Of a DNA stretch of 64,000 nucleotides, positions 17,586 to 25,963 are shown piece after piece. Numbering within the stretch: position 1 is the first letter of the stretch; every line of letters begins with the position of its first letter. The DNA comes from Agromyces kandeliae. Its GTDB lineage: Bacteria; Actinomycetota; Actinomycetes; Actinomycetales; Microbacteriaceae. The translations under genes and the position numbers were made by a program. Below the pieces are notes generated by a model that saw only the letters and a program-made list of their open reading frames with translations, made no database searches and was not told the origin of the DNA. The DNA is taken from positions 248,001 through 312,000 of the forward strand of contig NZ_WKJD01000016.1 of NCBI RefSeq assembly GCF_009674665.1, written 5' to 3'.

Positions 17586-18125
17586 ATGCGGGTGCTGCTG
17601 AAGCTGACCCTGGACTGCGATGCGGATGCCGCGTGGCGCGCGATCCGCAGCCCGGCCGTGCTGCGCGAGGTGGTCGCGCCGTGGCTCGACTTCGAGTCGC
17701 TGGAGGCCGAGGGCTTCCCGGCGACGTGGCCCGAGGGGCCGCATCGGATGCGCGCGCTCGCGTTCGGCGTCGCGCCGAGCGGCGAGGAGTACGTCGACGT
17801 GTCGTACCCGGGCGGACTGCCCGCCGGCGTGCGGATGCTCCGCGACGGGGGCGGTGCGGTGACCGGGCCGCTGTCGGCGTTCCGGCATTGGGACCACCGC
17901 ATGGCGATCTCGCCGCTTCCCGACGGGCGCACGCTCTACCGCGACCAGCTGCGTGCGAGCGCCGGAGCCCTCGACGCGCTCTACTGGTACCCGACCTGGG
18001 CGTTCTGGCAGTACCGGGGCCGGCGGCTGCGACAGCTCGCGCCGACGTGGGCGTACGACCCGCCGGGCACGGCGGATGCGGAGCGTGCCGAGGCCGCGCG
18101 GGCCGCGCGGGGCACCGGATCGTGA
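17586..18125 (+). CDS. hypothetical protein, SRPBCC-like
   Basis: The 179-aa protein begins MRVLLKLTLDCDADAAWRAI, the pattern of a START/SRPBCC ligand-binding fold where a first strand is followed by a helix starting with a coat-like W/F-x-A-I. No catalytic residues are evident. A hydrophobic aromatic patch near the end (LYWYPTWAFWQYRGRRL) could contact membrane or ligand. It has its own strong promoter and overlaps the next gene by 4 nt (GTGA), so it works with the DUF1684 protein in a two-gene operon. Function unknown. Confidence 0.75.
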   Translation: MRVLLKLTLDCDADAAWRAIRSPAVLREVVAPWLDFESLEAEGFPATWPEGPHRMRALAFGVAPSGEEYVDVSYPGGLPAGVRMLRDGGGAVTGPLSAFRHWDHRMAISPLPDGRTLYRDQLRASAGALDALYWYPTWAFWQYRGRRLRQLAPTWAYDPPGTADAERAEAARAARGTGS

Positions 18126-18751
18126 CCGCCTCGATCGGAGCGCTGCAGCTCTCCGACTGGCGCCGGCACGTGTTCGCGCTGTACGCGGGCGTCCGGCACC
18201 TCAGCGTGCACGACCCGGCGGCGGGGCACGAGCTGTGGCGCTCGGGTCGCGACGAGCTGTTCGCGGGGCATCCGCAGTCGCCGCTGCTGCCCGACGACCG
18301 GGCGGGCTTCACCGGCCTCGACATCGCGCCGTACGACCCCGACTGGCGGTTCGAGCTCGAGGTGCGCCGGCCGGACGAACCGCAGCGGCTGGTGGTCGAC
18401 AGCTCGAACGACGGGAAGATCCCGTTCTCCCTCGTCGGCACGGTGCGGGTGCCGTACCTCGGCACGCTCGACGTGTGGCGGCTCGCCTCGTACGGCGGCG
18501 GGCTGTTCCTGCCCGTCAAGGACGGCCTCGCTGGGGCCCCCGGCGGCACGTACGGCGGCGGCCGCTACCTGCTCGACACCGTCAAGGGCGCCGACCTCGG
18601 CTCGAGCGGCAACGACGACAGCCTCGTGGTCGACTTCAACTTCGCGTACAACCCGTCGTGCGCCTACGACCCGTCGTGGTCGTGCCCGCTCGCACCCCCG
18701 GGGAACACGCTCCGCGAGCCCGTCCCGGTGGGCGAGCGGATGCCGCGCTGA
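18122..18751 (+). CDS. DUF1684 domain-containing protein
   Basis: This 209-aa protein has the DUF1684 hallmarks: an N-terminal WR-type helix (LSDWRRHVFALYAGVR), HPQSPL near residue 50, and the C-terminal block GGRYLLDT, then DFNFAYNPSCAYDPSWSCP, with conserved Asn-Pro-Ser-Cys and a second Cys. Its biochemical role is not established. The GTG start overlaps the upstream stop by 4 nt, implying coupled translation with the SRPBCC-like gene. Confidence 0.88.
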   Translation: MTASIGALQLSDWRRHVFALYAGVRHLSVHDPAAGHELWRSGRDELFAGHPQSPLLPDDRAGFTGLDIAPYDPDWRFELEVRRPDEPQRLVVDSSNDGKIPFSLVGTVRVPYLGTLDVWRLASYGGGLFLPVKDGLAGAPGGTYGGGRYLLDTVKGADLGSSGNDDSLVVDFNFAYNPSCAYDPSWSCPLAPPGNTLREPVPVGERMPR

Positions 18752-18784
18752 GTGCTCGCACAGCCTTCCGGATCCGTCTCCTGC

Positions 18785-18980
18785 TATGGTTGGCGGCGGT
18801 GTGCGCGACGAACGCGCCGCCTGCGTCGTAGACACGCTTCCGGGCCTCGAGCCCGTTGACTTCATACGGCGAACGGATTCGCCGCCCGGCGTCTTCGCCA
18901 CCACCCACCGCCGGGTCCATCCGCCGCTGCCGCATCGCGCACCGGTGCGCCCCGGCCGTGCCCTCCCGAAACGGACCCCC
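18785..18980 (+). promoter_or_regulatory. promoter and long 5' leader of the DEAD-box helicase gene
   Basis: TATGGT (18785-18790) is a good -10 box, so the RNA would start near 18797 and carry a leader of about 184 nt. The leader contains a short hairpin (CGGGC and GCCCG around 18840-18856). The frame is open from 18786, but the 65 extra codons do not resemble the helicase family. A long untranslated leader fits helicase genes controlled by RNA structure or temperature; that role is inferred. Confidence 0.5.
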
Positions 18981-20543
18981 TTGACCGACATCACCTTCGG
19001 CGCGCTCGGCGTGCCCGCACCCCTCGTCGCCGCCCTCGCCGCCGACGGGAAGACCACCGCGTTCCCCATCCAGGCCGACACCCTGCCCGACACGCTCGCC
19101 GGACGCGACGTCCTGGGCCGCGGCAAGACCGGCTCGGGCAAGACCATCGCGTTCGCGCTGCCCATGGTCGCGCGCCTCGGCACGACCCTCGCCGGCGGCC
19201 GCCGCCGCGCCGGTCGGCCGCTCGGCCTCGTGCTCGCCCCCACCCGCGAGCTCGCCACCCAGATCACCGCGACCATCGAGCCCCTCGCCGCCGCCTACGG
19301 GCTGAAGGCGACCACGATCTTCGGCGGCATCAACCAGAAGCGCCAGGTCGACGCGCTCCGCGCCGGCGTCGACATCGTCGTCGCCACGCCGGGCCGCCTC
19401 GAGGACCTCATGAAGCAGGGCTTCGCCCACCTCGACGCGGTCGAGATCACGGTGCTCGACGAGGCCGACCACATGGCCGACCTCGGCTTCCTGCCCGTCG
19501 TGACGCGCATCCTCGACAAGACCCCCTCCGGCGGCCAGCGCCTGCTGTTCTCGGCGACGCTCGACAACGGCGTGGACCGGCTCGTGAAGCGCTACCTGCA
19601 GAACGAGGTGCTCCACTCGGTCGACGAGGCGCACTCGCCGGTCGCCGCGATGACCCACCACGTGTTCCAGGTCGCCGACACCGACGCCAAGCACGAGCTC
19701 GTGAAGACCCTCGCGTCGGGCACCGGCCGCCGCATCCTCTTCATGCGCACCAAGCACCACGCGAAGAAGCTCGCGAAGAAGCTGACCGAGCAGGGCATCC
19801 CCGCGGTCGACCTGCACGGCAACCTCTCGCAGCCCCAGCGCGACCGCAACCTCGCCGCGTTCGGCGACGGCTCGGTCAAGGTCATGGTCGCGACGGATGT
19901 CGCCGCGCGCGGCGTGCACGTCGACGACATCGAGCTCGTCATCCACGTCGACCCGCCCATGGAGCACAAGGCGTACCTGCACCGTTCGGGCCGCACCGCG
20001 CGCGCCGGCAGCGAGGGCGACGTCGTCACGATCGCACTGCCCGGCCAGATGGACGACCTCGGCAAGCTCCTCCGCAAGGCGGAGATCCGCGTGACGCCCG
20101 AGAAGGTCGTGCCGACCACGCCCAAGGTCGTCGCGCTCGTCGGCGACGTCGCCCCGTACGTCACGCCCGCGCCGCGCGAGGCGAAGCCGCAGCAGGGCGG
20201 CGGCCGATCGCAGGGCGCGAACGCCCAGCGCAAGCGGGCCGCACGCGACGAGCGGGCAGCGGGCGGCGGGCAGCCTGCCGGCCAGGGCCGCCGGAGCCGC
20301 GGGCGAGGCCGTGCGGGGCAGTCGGATGTCGCGCCCGCCGCACCGCGCCGCGACCGCTCGGGCCGCCCCGCCGAGGCGAAGGCCCACGCACCGAAGCAGG
20401 GCTCCGGCCAGTCCCGCGGCGGCCAGTCGGCCGGCGCGCAGCGCGGAGCATCCGCCCACGGTTCGCAGAAGCAGCCGCTCCGGGTCGGCAGCCTCGTCTC
20501 GCCGAACCGCAACACGCGCACGAACCGTCGCGCGCAGGGCTGA
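18981..20543 (+). CDS. DEAD-box ATP-dependent RNA helicase
   Basis: The 520-aa protein has all core motifs: Q motif around FPIQADT (28-34), motif I GKTGSGKT (48-55), PTRELA, TPGRL, DEAD (160-163), SAT (191-193), and motif VI HRSGRTARAG (334-343). From about residue 395 the tail is disordered and basic (Arg/Gly/Gln-rich), a typical RNA-binding extension. It should unwind RNA in ribosome assembly or RNA decay, probably important in the cold. Start chosen: TTG 18981 (MTDITFGALG), because family similarity begins there; no strong SD is visible. Confidence 0.94.
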   Translation: MTDITFGALGVPAPLVAALAADGKTTAFPIQADTLPDTLAGRDVLGRGKTGSGKTIAFALPMVARLGTTLAGGRRRAGRPLGLVLAPTRELATQITATIEPLAAAYGLKATTIFGGINQKRQVDALRAGVDIVVATPGRLEDLMKQGFAHLDAVEITVLDEADHMADLGFLPVVTRILDKTPSGGQRLLFSATLDNGVDRLVKRYLQNEVLHSVDEAHSPVAAMTHHVFQVADTDAKHELVKTLASGTGRRILFMRTKHHAKKLAKKLTEQGIPAVDLHGNLSQPQRDRNLAAFGDGSVKVMVATDVAARGVHVDDIELVIHVDPPMEHKAYLHRSGRTARAGSEGDVVTIALPGQMDDLGKLLRKAEIRVTPEKVVPTTPKVVALVGDVAPYVTPAPREAKPQQGGGRSQGANAQRKRAARDERAAGGGQPAGQGRRSRGRGRAGQSDVAPAAPRRDRSGRPAEAKAHAPKQGSGQSRGGQSAGAQRGASAHGSQKQPLRVGSLVSPNRNTRTNRRAQG

Positions 20544-20558
20544 GTCCCTCCGCGCGCT

Positions 20559-20596
20559 CGACGGCCCCGCACCCGGCTCGGGTGGCGGGGCCGTCG
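20559..20596 (+). terminator. hairpin terminator after the DEAD-box gene
   Basis: Left arm 20559-20574 pairs with 20580-20596 around a 5-nt loop (11 bp, one bulged G, then 5 bp). A weak T-run (TTTC) follows a few bases later. It lies 16 nt past the helicase stop codon. Confidence 0.65.
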
Positions 20597-20638
20597 TCGA
20601 TTTCGCCCGTGGTGGCGGCCCGGGTTAGCCTGAGCCCC

Positions 20639-21142
20639 ATGAGCACCGATGTCGTTGCCGAAGTCGTCATCCGTCCGATCCGTGATTCCGACGCCGAGGC
20701 GCTCGGCCGGGTCCACGCGCAGTGCTGGCACGAGGACTACGACCAGCTGGTGAGCGCCGCGACGCTCGAGAACCTCTCGCCGCGCCGGATGGCCGAGCTC
20801 TGGACGCACTGGATGAGCCAGGGCGACGAGTTCACGCACGTGGCCGCACTGGTCGAGGGCGAGATCGTCGGGTTCGCCGGTTCGGGCCCCGCGCGCGACG
20901 AGGATGCGCCGCGCGAGCGCGAGCTGTTCTTCATCCACCTGCTCGACGCGCACCACGGCAAGGGCATCGGGCAGAAGCTGTTCGACGCGACGGTCGGCGA
21001 GGGCTCGGTCTACCTCTGGGTGCCGTCGGCGAACGAGCGCGCGGTCCACTTCTACGAGCGGAACGGCTTCACGGCCGACGGCGTCGCCCACGACGAGCCG
21101 TTCCTCGGCGAGAGCATCCACGAGGTGCGGATGGTGCGCTGA
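20639..21142 (+). CDS. GNAT family N-acetyltransferase
   Basis: This 167-aa acetyl-CoA-dependent acetyltransferase has strand b1 VVIRPIRDSDAEALGRVHAQCW, the b4/CoA-loop region FFIHLLDAHHGKGIGQKLFDA (Q/R-x-x-G-x-G/A variant HGKGIG) and the closing FYERNGF. The substrate is unknown; the HAQCWHEDY start is typical of RimI-like actinobacterial GNATs. ATG 20639 follows a TAGCCT -10 box (20626-20631) by 7 nt, so it is likely leaderless and independent of the helicase gene before it. Confidence 0.88.
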   Translation: MSTDVVAEVVIRPIRDSDAEALGRVHAQCWHEDYDQLVSAATLENLSPRRMAELWTHWMSQGDEFTHVAALVEGEIVGFAGSGPARDEDAPRERELFFIHLLDAHHGKGIGQKLFDATVGEGSVYLWVPSANERAVHFYERNGFTADGVAHDEPFLGESIHEVRMVR

Positions 21143-21170
21143 CGCGCAGCCCGACCAGGGAGGCGGCGCC

Positions 21171-21205
21171 GGCATCCGGCCCGCGGCATCCGGCCCGCGG
21201 CATCC
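21171..21205. repeat. 14-bp tandem repeat, about 2.5 copies, between convergent genes
   Basis: The unit GGCATCCGGCCCGC starts at 21171 and 21185, and a partial third copy starts at 21199. It fills most of the 65-nt gap between the GNAT and NUDIX-like stop codons. Each unit carries the GGCATCC word discussed in the findings. Confidence 0.8.
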
Positions 21206-21207
21206 GC

Positions 21208-21789
21208 TCAGTCGAGGGCGCCGACCGCGGCGAGCGCGCGCCGCAGCAGTGCGCCGCGTCCGCCCTCCATCTCGTCACCGAACGCGTCGCTCGCCGCCTC
21301 GGCGGGCGAGACCCACGTGACCTCGAGCGCGTCCTGGCGCGGCTCGCACGTGCCGGTCACGGGCACGACGTAGGCGAGCGAGACGGCGTGCTGGCGCTCG
21401 TCGGTGAACGGCGAGATGCCCGGCATCGGGAAGTACTCGGCGACCGTCGCGGGCACCGGGCTCGCCGGCAGCAGCGGGAACGCCATCGGACCGAGGTCCT
21501 TCTCGAGGTGGCGGAACAGCGCGTCGCGGATGGTCTCGCCGTACATCACGCGCCCGGAGACGAGCGTGCGCGTCATCTCGCCGACCGCGTTCGCCCGGAG
21601 GAGGACGCCCACCTCGGTGACCTGCCCGACGCCGTCGACGCGCACGGGCACCGCCTCGACGTAGAGCAGCGGCAGTCGGCCGCGGATCTCCGCGAGCTCG
21701 AGGTCGGAGAGCCAGCCGGGGTTGGCGGGAGGCTGGACGACCGGTTCGTCGTCGGGATTCCAGTCCGGGTCCGGGGTGCGTACGGCCAT
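21208..21789 (-). CDS. NUDIX hydrolase-like protein (DUF4916 type)
   Basis: The 193-aa protein has a Nudix-type fold pattern (PLLYVEAVPVRVD, VGVLLRANAVGEM, LVSGRVMYGETIRDALFRHLEKDLG). The classical GX5EX7REUXEEXGU box is degenerate: the Gly and one Glu are there, but the REUXEE part reads DALFRHLEKD, so hydrolase activity is uncertain. The C terminus CEPRQDALEVTWVSPAEA is family-typical. ATG 21789 has CAGAAT (21796-21801) 6 nt upstream as a likely -10 box, so the message may be leaderless. Confidence 0.85.
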   Translation of the reverse strand: MAVRTPDPDWNPDDEPVVQPPANPGWLSDLELAEIRGRLPLLYVEAVPVRVDGVGQVTEVGVLLRANAVGEMTRTLVSGRVMYGETIRDALFRHLEKDLGPMAFPLLPASPVPATVAEYFPMPGISPFTDERQHAVSLAYVVPVTGTCEPRQDALEVTWVSPAEAASDAFGDEMEGGRGALLRRALAAVGALD

Positions 21790-21883
21790 GGGTCGATTCT
21801 GCCCCACGTGTCCGGCGAGTGCCGTGAACCGCGGCGTCCGGCCGACGACGGTCGGGATCCCCGCGCCGGGGTACGATGCCCGG

Positions 21884-22516
21884 ATGCGGATCGACGACGA
21901 GGCGGTGATGTGGTCGGCGTCACCGGCCGACCGGGCCGGACGGCCCCTCCTGGTGCTCCTCCACGGCTACAACTCGCACGAGGGCGACCTGTTCGGCCTG
22001 AGCCCGTACCTGCCGCTCGAGCCCGCGATCGCCTCGCTCCGCGCACCGATCTCGACCGGCTACGGCCACGCCTGGTTCCCGCTCCTCGCGCAGGGCGAGG
22101 AGTTCGCGATGACCGGTGCCGAGGAGGCGACGACCGCCGTGATCGAGTGGCTCGACCGCGTCGCGCCGGGCGAGGCATCCATCGGCCTGCTCGGCTTCTC
22201 GCAGGGCGGGGCGATGGCGCTCGAGCTGCTGCGCCGGGCGCCGGAGCGGTTCGCGTTCGCCGTGAGCCTCGCCGGGTTCGCGCTGCCGGGCACGCGCGAG
22301 GGCGACGAGCGGATGGCGGAACTCGCGCCGCCCGTCTTCTGGGGGCGCGGCACGGTCGACGAGGTGATCCCCTCGACCTCGGTCGTGCGCACGCAGGAGT
22401 GGCTCCCCGCGCACGCGTCGCTGGACCAGCGCGTGTACGAGGGGCTCGGCCACTCGGTGTCCGACCGCGAGATCGGCGACGTCCGGGCCTTCCTCGCGGC
22501 GCGATACGCCGCCTGA
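21884..22516 (+). CDS. alpha/beta hydrolase, phospholipase/carboxylesterase family
   Basis: This 210-aa cytoplasmic serine hydrolase has oxyanion-hole region LLVLLHGYNSHEGD, nucleophile elbow GFSQGG with Ser106, Asp159 (GTVDEVIP) and His190 (GLGHSV). These match the carboxylesterase/acyl-protein thioesterase family, which cleaves short-chain esters or lysophospholipids. ATG 21884 follows TACGAT (21872-21877) by 6 nt, a leaderless arrangement. It converges on the DUF5997 gene with a 48-nt gap. Confidence 0.9.
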   Translation: MRIDDEAVMWSASPADRAGRPLLVLLHGYNSHEGDLFGLSPYLPLEPAIASLRAPISTGYGHAWFPLLAQGEEFAMTGAEEATTAVIEWLDRVAPGEASIGLLGFSQGGAMALELLRRAPERFAFAVSLAGFALPGTREGDERMAELAPPVFWGRGTVDEVIPSTSVVRTQEWLPAHASLDQRVYEGLGHSVSDREIGDVRAFLAARYAA

Positions 22517-22564
22517 CCGCGTAGCGGCACGTCACGTCGCGGCCCCGCGCCTCGGACCGCGGGC

Positions 22565-22999
22565 TCAGACGCCGGCGCCGCCTCCGCCGCCGCCGCGACC
22601 CTCGTCGCCGCGCGCCGCACGCTCCGCGTCGCGCTCGGCGATGCGCCGCTTCTCGGCGCGCACGCCGGCCTGGCGGGCGCGCTCCTCGACGAGCCACGCG
22701 GGCGGCGCCTCGAGCAGCGCCTTGATCTCGGCGGTCGTGAGCGGGTCGGTGATGCCGGCGCGGGCGAGACCCGAGTTGGAGACGCCCAGCTTCGCGGCGA
22801 CGACGCCCCGCGGGTGCGGGCCCTCCCGTCGCAGGGTCGCGAGCCACTCGGGCGGGTCGGCCTGCATCGCGGCGAGCTCGTCGCGCGTGACCGGCGAGGC
22901 GCGGAAGTCATCGGGCGTCGCATCGAGCAGGACGCCGAGCTTCTTGGCCGCCGTCTCCGGCTTCATCGACTGGGACTGGCGGGGCTGGTCGGCGTTCAC
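22565..22999 (-). CDS. DUF5997 family protein, HTH-like
   Basis: The 144-aa protein carries the DUF5997 core (MKPETAAKKLGVLLDATPDDF, then PPEWLATLRREGPHPRGVVAAKLGVSNSGLARAG). The last segment looks like a helix-turn-helix (about residues 63-82). The tail is charged and ends in a poly-Gly stretch. GTG 22999 is 6 nt from TACCGT (23006-23011); the ATG eleven codons downstream is an alternative start. It is divergent from an HTH-less LysR-type domain gene, a pairing that suggests a joint regulatory role. Confidence 0.83.
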   Translation of the reverse strand: MNADQPRQSQSMKPETAAKKLGVLLDATPDDFRASPVTRDELAAMQADPPEWLATLRREGPHPRGVVAAKLGVSNSGLARAGITDPLTTAEIKALLEAPPAWLVEERARQAGVRAEKRRIAERDAERAARGDEGRGGGGGGAGV

Positions 23000-23105
23000 C
23001 CCTCCACGGTAGTCGCGTCGGCGTCCCGCCGTGCATCGGACCTCGCGCCGGCCCGCCCGGCGCTAGCCTGAGAGGGCCGCGCGCGCGGCGGGAACGAGGT
23101 CGGAC

Positions 23106-23816
23106 GTGTCGCTGCGGCTGAGGTACGTCGCGGGGGTGAGCCCCGCGAAGTGGCTCCGGGCCTGGGCCGACCGGCGACCCGACCTGCCGCTCGAGGCGAC
23201 GCGCGTGAACGAGGATTCCCAGCTCGTCGAGGTGCGCGCCGGCGACGCCGACCTCGCGTTCGTGCGCCTGCCCGTCGACGACGACGAGCTGCACGTCATC
23301 CCGCTGTGGGAGGAGGTCGCGGTCGCGGTGCTCCCCAAGGACCACGCGTTCGCCGACGCGGAGTCGCTCGCGCTGGCCGACCTCGCCGACGAGCCGCGGG
23401 CCCCCGAGCAGGAGGACCCGGCGATGACGATCGAGCTCGTCGCGGCCGGGACGGGTTGGGCGATGATGCCGCACGGCGTCGCGCGCCTCCACCATCGGCG
23501 CGACGTCGTCGCGGTCCCGGTGGCGGATGCCCCGACCACGCGCATCGCGCTCGTCTGGCGGGTCGCCCGCGACGACGAGGACATCCAGGAGTTCGTGGGC
23601 GTCGTCCGCGGCCGCACCGCGCGCAGCTCGCGGAGCGGTGGGCAGGCGGATGCCACGGGCTCCGGCGGCGACGCGCGCGCAGACCGCCGCGCCCGCGATG
23701 CTCGCGGCGCAGGCGGCGGCTCGGGACGGACGTCCCATGGGCGGCGCGGCGCCGGAGCCGGCGGCGCCCGCCGGGCCGGCGGTCAGGGTCGACGGAAGGG
23801 CGGCAAGCGCCGATGA
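23106..23816 (+). CDS. LysR-type substrate-binding domain protein lacking the DNA-binding HTH
   Basis: The 236-aa protein starts directly with an effector-binding domain (LRYVAGVSPAKWLRAWADR, AGDADLAFVRLPVDDD, VAVAVLPKDHAFA, WRVARDDEDIQEF), but the usual 60-residue N-terminal HTH of LysR regulators is absent. Instead it ends in about 65 basic Gly/Arg/Ala-rich residues that could bind nucleic acid. GTG 23106 gives the family start. TAGCCT at about 23065-23070 is a likely -10 box, and GAGG precedes the start. Overlaps the next gene by 4 nt (ATGA). Confidence 0.82.
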   Translation: MSLRLRYVAGVSPAKWLRAWADRRPDLPLEATRVNEDSQLVEVRAGDADLAFVRLPVDDDELHVIPLWEEVAVAVLPKDHAFADAESLALADLADEPRAPEQEDPAMTIELVAAGTGWAMMPHGVARLHHRRDVVAVPVADAPTTRIALVWRVARDDEDIQEFVGVVRGRTARSSRSGGQADATGSGGDARADRRARDARGAGGGSGRTSHGRRGAGAGGARRAGGQGRRKGGKRR

Positions 23817-24565
23817 CCGACACGCGCGACTTCCTGTTCCTCTCGGCACGGCCCGAGGTCGAGGCGGTCGGCCCCGAGTACGAGTCGGTGCGCCGCGCGT
23901 CGGGTCTCGATGCCGGCCGGCTCGACCACGTGCGACTCGACGTCGAGTCGATCGGCGACCTCGATCCGCGCCGGTACTCGGGCGTCATCGTGGGCGGCAG
24001 CCCGTACAACGTGACGACCCCGGAGGACGGCAAGCACCCGACGCAGCGCCGCGTCGAGGCCGACCTGGCCCGCCTCGCCGAACGCGCGCTGGCCACCGAC
24101 CACCCGGTGCTGTTCACGTGCTACGGCATCGGCATCCTGACCCGGGTCCTCGGCGGCGAGGTCGGGACGCTCTACGGCGAGGAGGCGGCGCCCGTCGAGG
24201 TCACGCTCACCGAAGCCGGCCGGAGCGACCCGGTCGTGGGGGTGCTGCCCGCGCGATTCGACGCCCTCGTCGGCCACAAGGAGGCCACGAGCCGCCTGCC
24301 CGACGACGTCGTCCACCTCGCCCGCTCCGCGGGTTGCCCGGTGCAGGTCTACCGCGCCGGTTCCAGCGTGTACGCCACGCAGTTCCATCCGGAGGTCTCC
24401 GCGGCCGACTTCATCGCCCGCGCCCGGGTGTACCGGCATCACGGGTACTTCCCGGCGCACGAACTCGAGGCCCTGCGGGACCGCGTGAACTCGGCATCCG
24501 TCACCGAACCGCAGCGGATGCTCCGCCGCTTCGTCGAACTCGCCGACGCCCGCACGGCGGGCTGA
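23813..24565 (+). CDS. class I glutamine amidotransferase-like protein (GMP synthase-like)
   Basis: This 250-aa GATase1 fold protein has GVIVGGSPYNV for the oxyanion region, nucleophile Cys in LFTCYGIGIL, and the His/Glu pair ATQFHPEVS. These are the full triad of class I amidotransferases, which release ammonia from glutamine or cut gamma-glutamyl bonds. There is no synthetase domain, so the acceptor is unknown. It is translationally coupled to the LysR-type domain gene. Confidence 0.9.
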   Translation: MTDTRDFLFLSARPEVEAVGPEYESVRRASGLDAGRLDHVRLDVESIGDLDPRRYSGVIVGGSPYNVTTPEDGKHPTQRRVEADLARLAERALATDHPVLFTCYGIGILTRVLGGEVGTLYGEEAAPVEVTLTEAGRSDPVVGVLPARFDALVGHKEATSRLPDDVVHLARSAGCPVQVYRAGSSVYATQFHPEVSAADFIARARVYRHHGYFPAHELEALRDRVNSASVTEPQRMLRRFVELADARTAG

Positions 24566-24654
24566 ACGCTCCCCCCGACCCGGCGGACCTTCGGCTCTCC
24601 GGCGGCGGGACGGATCGGGCAGTCTCGGAGTGGAACGCGGATCGGAGGCGCGAC

Positions 24655-25491
24655 ATGCACGAGACGACGGTCGTCGGGTGGGACGGAAGCGGGACGTCCG
24701 AGGCGGCGCTCGCCTGGGCCATCGCCCGGGCGGAGCGGCAACCGGAGGGGGCGCGGTCGCTCGAGCTCCTGCGCGCGATCGACCCGAACTCCATCGCGGG
24801 CGATGATCGCGAGACCGCGGAGCTCGTCGGCATCGCCGAGACGGAGGGCGAGGCGGCAGCCGAGCGGGTCAGGTCGGAGCATCCCTCGCTCGACGTCCGG
24901 TTCGAGGTGCTGCGTGAGGAGCCGGGCGACGCGCTCTGCGATCGCACGGGCGTCGACAGGCTCGTCGTCGTCGGTGCCGAGAACGGCCGGACGGACGAGT
25001 TCTGGCACAGTTCGCGCCTCGGGGTCCGGCTCTGCGGCATGGCCGACGGCCCCGTCGCGGTGATCCCGACCGGCGACGTGCTGCCCCGCTCGGGGGTCCT
25101 CGTTGCCGTCGACCACGGGCCGGCCGCCCAGGACCTGTGCCGGTTCGCTGCGGCGTTCGCCGCCTCCGTCGGCGACGCGCTGCACGCCATGCACGTCGGC
25201 TCCCGATCGCACACGGTCGGCGACGACGTCGAGGAGCTCGAGGACGCACTCGCCCCCGCCCGGCACGAGTACCCCGACCTCGAGATCGTGACGCACGTCG
25301 AATCCGGGCCCGTCGCGGCGATGCTCCTCCAACGGGCGCAGGATCACGACACCGTGATCGTGGGCTCGCGCCGGCTCGGCCCCGTGCGGCGGCTGTTCCT
25401 GGGGTCGGTCAGTCACGCACTGGTCACGAACGCGCGCTGCCCGACGATCGTCGTGCCGCCGACGCACGGATCCCGGTCGCCCGCCGGCTGA
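24655..25491 (+). CDS. universal stress protein, two UspA domains
   Basis: The 278-aa protein contains tandem Usp domains. The first starts ETTVVGWDGSGTSEAALAWA but its ATP loop (VVGAENGRTDEFWHSS) is degenerate. The second starts VLVAVDHGPAAQDL and keeps the nucleotide motif (IVGSRRLGPVRRLFLGSVSH). Such tandem proteins are induced by hypoxia, starvation or redox stress in actinobacteria. ATG 24655 has GGAGG 6 nt upstream. A bidirectional hairpin separates it from the convergent GlsB gene. Confidence 0.92.
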   Translation: MHETTVVGWDGSGTSEAALAWAIARAERQPEGARSLELLRAIDPNSIAGDDRETAELVGIAETEGEAAAERVRSEHPSLDVRFEVLREEPGDALCDRTGVDRLVVVGAENGRTDEFWHSSRLGVRLCGMADGPVAVIPTGDVLPRSGVLVAVDHGPAAQDLCRFAAAFAASVGDALHAMHVGSRSHTVGDDVEELEDALAPARHEYPDLEIVTHVESGPVAAMLLQRAQDHDTVIVGSRRLGPVRRLFLGSVSHALVTNARCPTIVVPPTHGSRSPAG

Positions 25492-25527
25492 GCGGTCCGT
25501 CGCGCCGAACCGGCGCCCCGGACGTCC

Positions 25528-25562
25528 GACGGCCCGGTCGACGCGAGGTCGACCGGGCCGTC
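25528..25562. terminator. bidirectional 15-bp hairpin terminator between usp and glsB-like genes
   Basis: Arms 25528-25542 and 25548-25562 are perfectly complementary with a 5-nt loop. It lies 36 nt past the usp stop and 17 nt past the stop of the minus-strand GlsB-like gene, so it can end both transcripts. Confidence 0.8.
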
Positions 25563-25579
25563 CGGTGGAGCTTCGCGGG

Positions 25580-25843
25580 TCAGGCCTTCCTGCGACCGAC
25601 GATGAGCCCGTAGATCAGCAGCACGATGATGGCGCCGCCGATGGCGAGCAGCCAGGTGCTGAGGTCCCAGAACTCCTCGAGGCCGACGCCGAACAGCACG
25701 CTCCCGAGCCACCCGCCGAGCAGGGCGCCGATGACGCCGAGCAGGAGGGTGATGAACCAGCCGCCGCCCTGCTTACCGGGCAGGATCAGCTTGGCGATCG
25801 CTCCGGCGATGAGGCCGAGGAGCAGGAATGCGAGGAAACTCAT
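25580..25843 (-). CDS. GlsB/YeaQ/YmgE family stress response membrane protein
   Basis: This 87-aa integral membrane protein has three predicted helices (FLAFLLLGLIAGAIAKLIL, FITLLLGVIGALLGGWLGSVLF, LSTWLLAIGGAIIVLLIYGLIV) and the family glycine zipper pattern. The first loop LPGKQGGGW is the family signature. Members (also called transglycosylase-associated proteins) accumulate under stress; the mechanism is unclear. ATG 25843 has GAAGGAG 5 nt upstream. Downstream hairpin at 25528-25562. Confidence 0.93.
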   Translation of the reverse strand: MSFLAFLLLGLIAGAIAKLILPGKQGGGWFITLLLGVIGALLGGWLGSVLFGVGLEEFWDLSTWLLAIGGAIIVLLIYGLIVGRRKA

Positions 25844-25963
25844 CGATTCTCCTTCCGTTGGTGCCAACTGTCCTCCTGAATGCTTCCTGAGTGCAAGAGG
25901 TTGTGCGGGTGTGTCGATCTCCGGTACTTGCGGGCCGTGCCCGAGCGGCGCGAGTCTGGCTGC

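Noticed and set aside
18786..18980. 65-codon N-terminal extension of the DEAD-box helicase
   Set aside because: The extension has no family similarity, overlaps the likely -10 box at its very start, and the family N terminus begins at TTG 18981.
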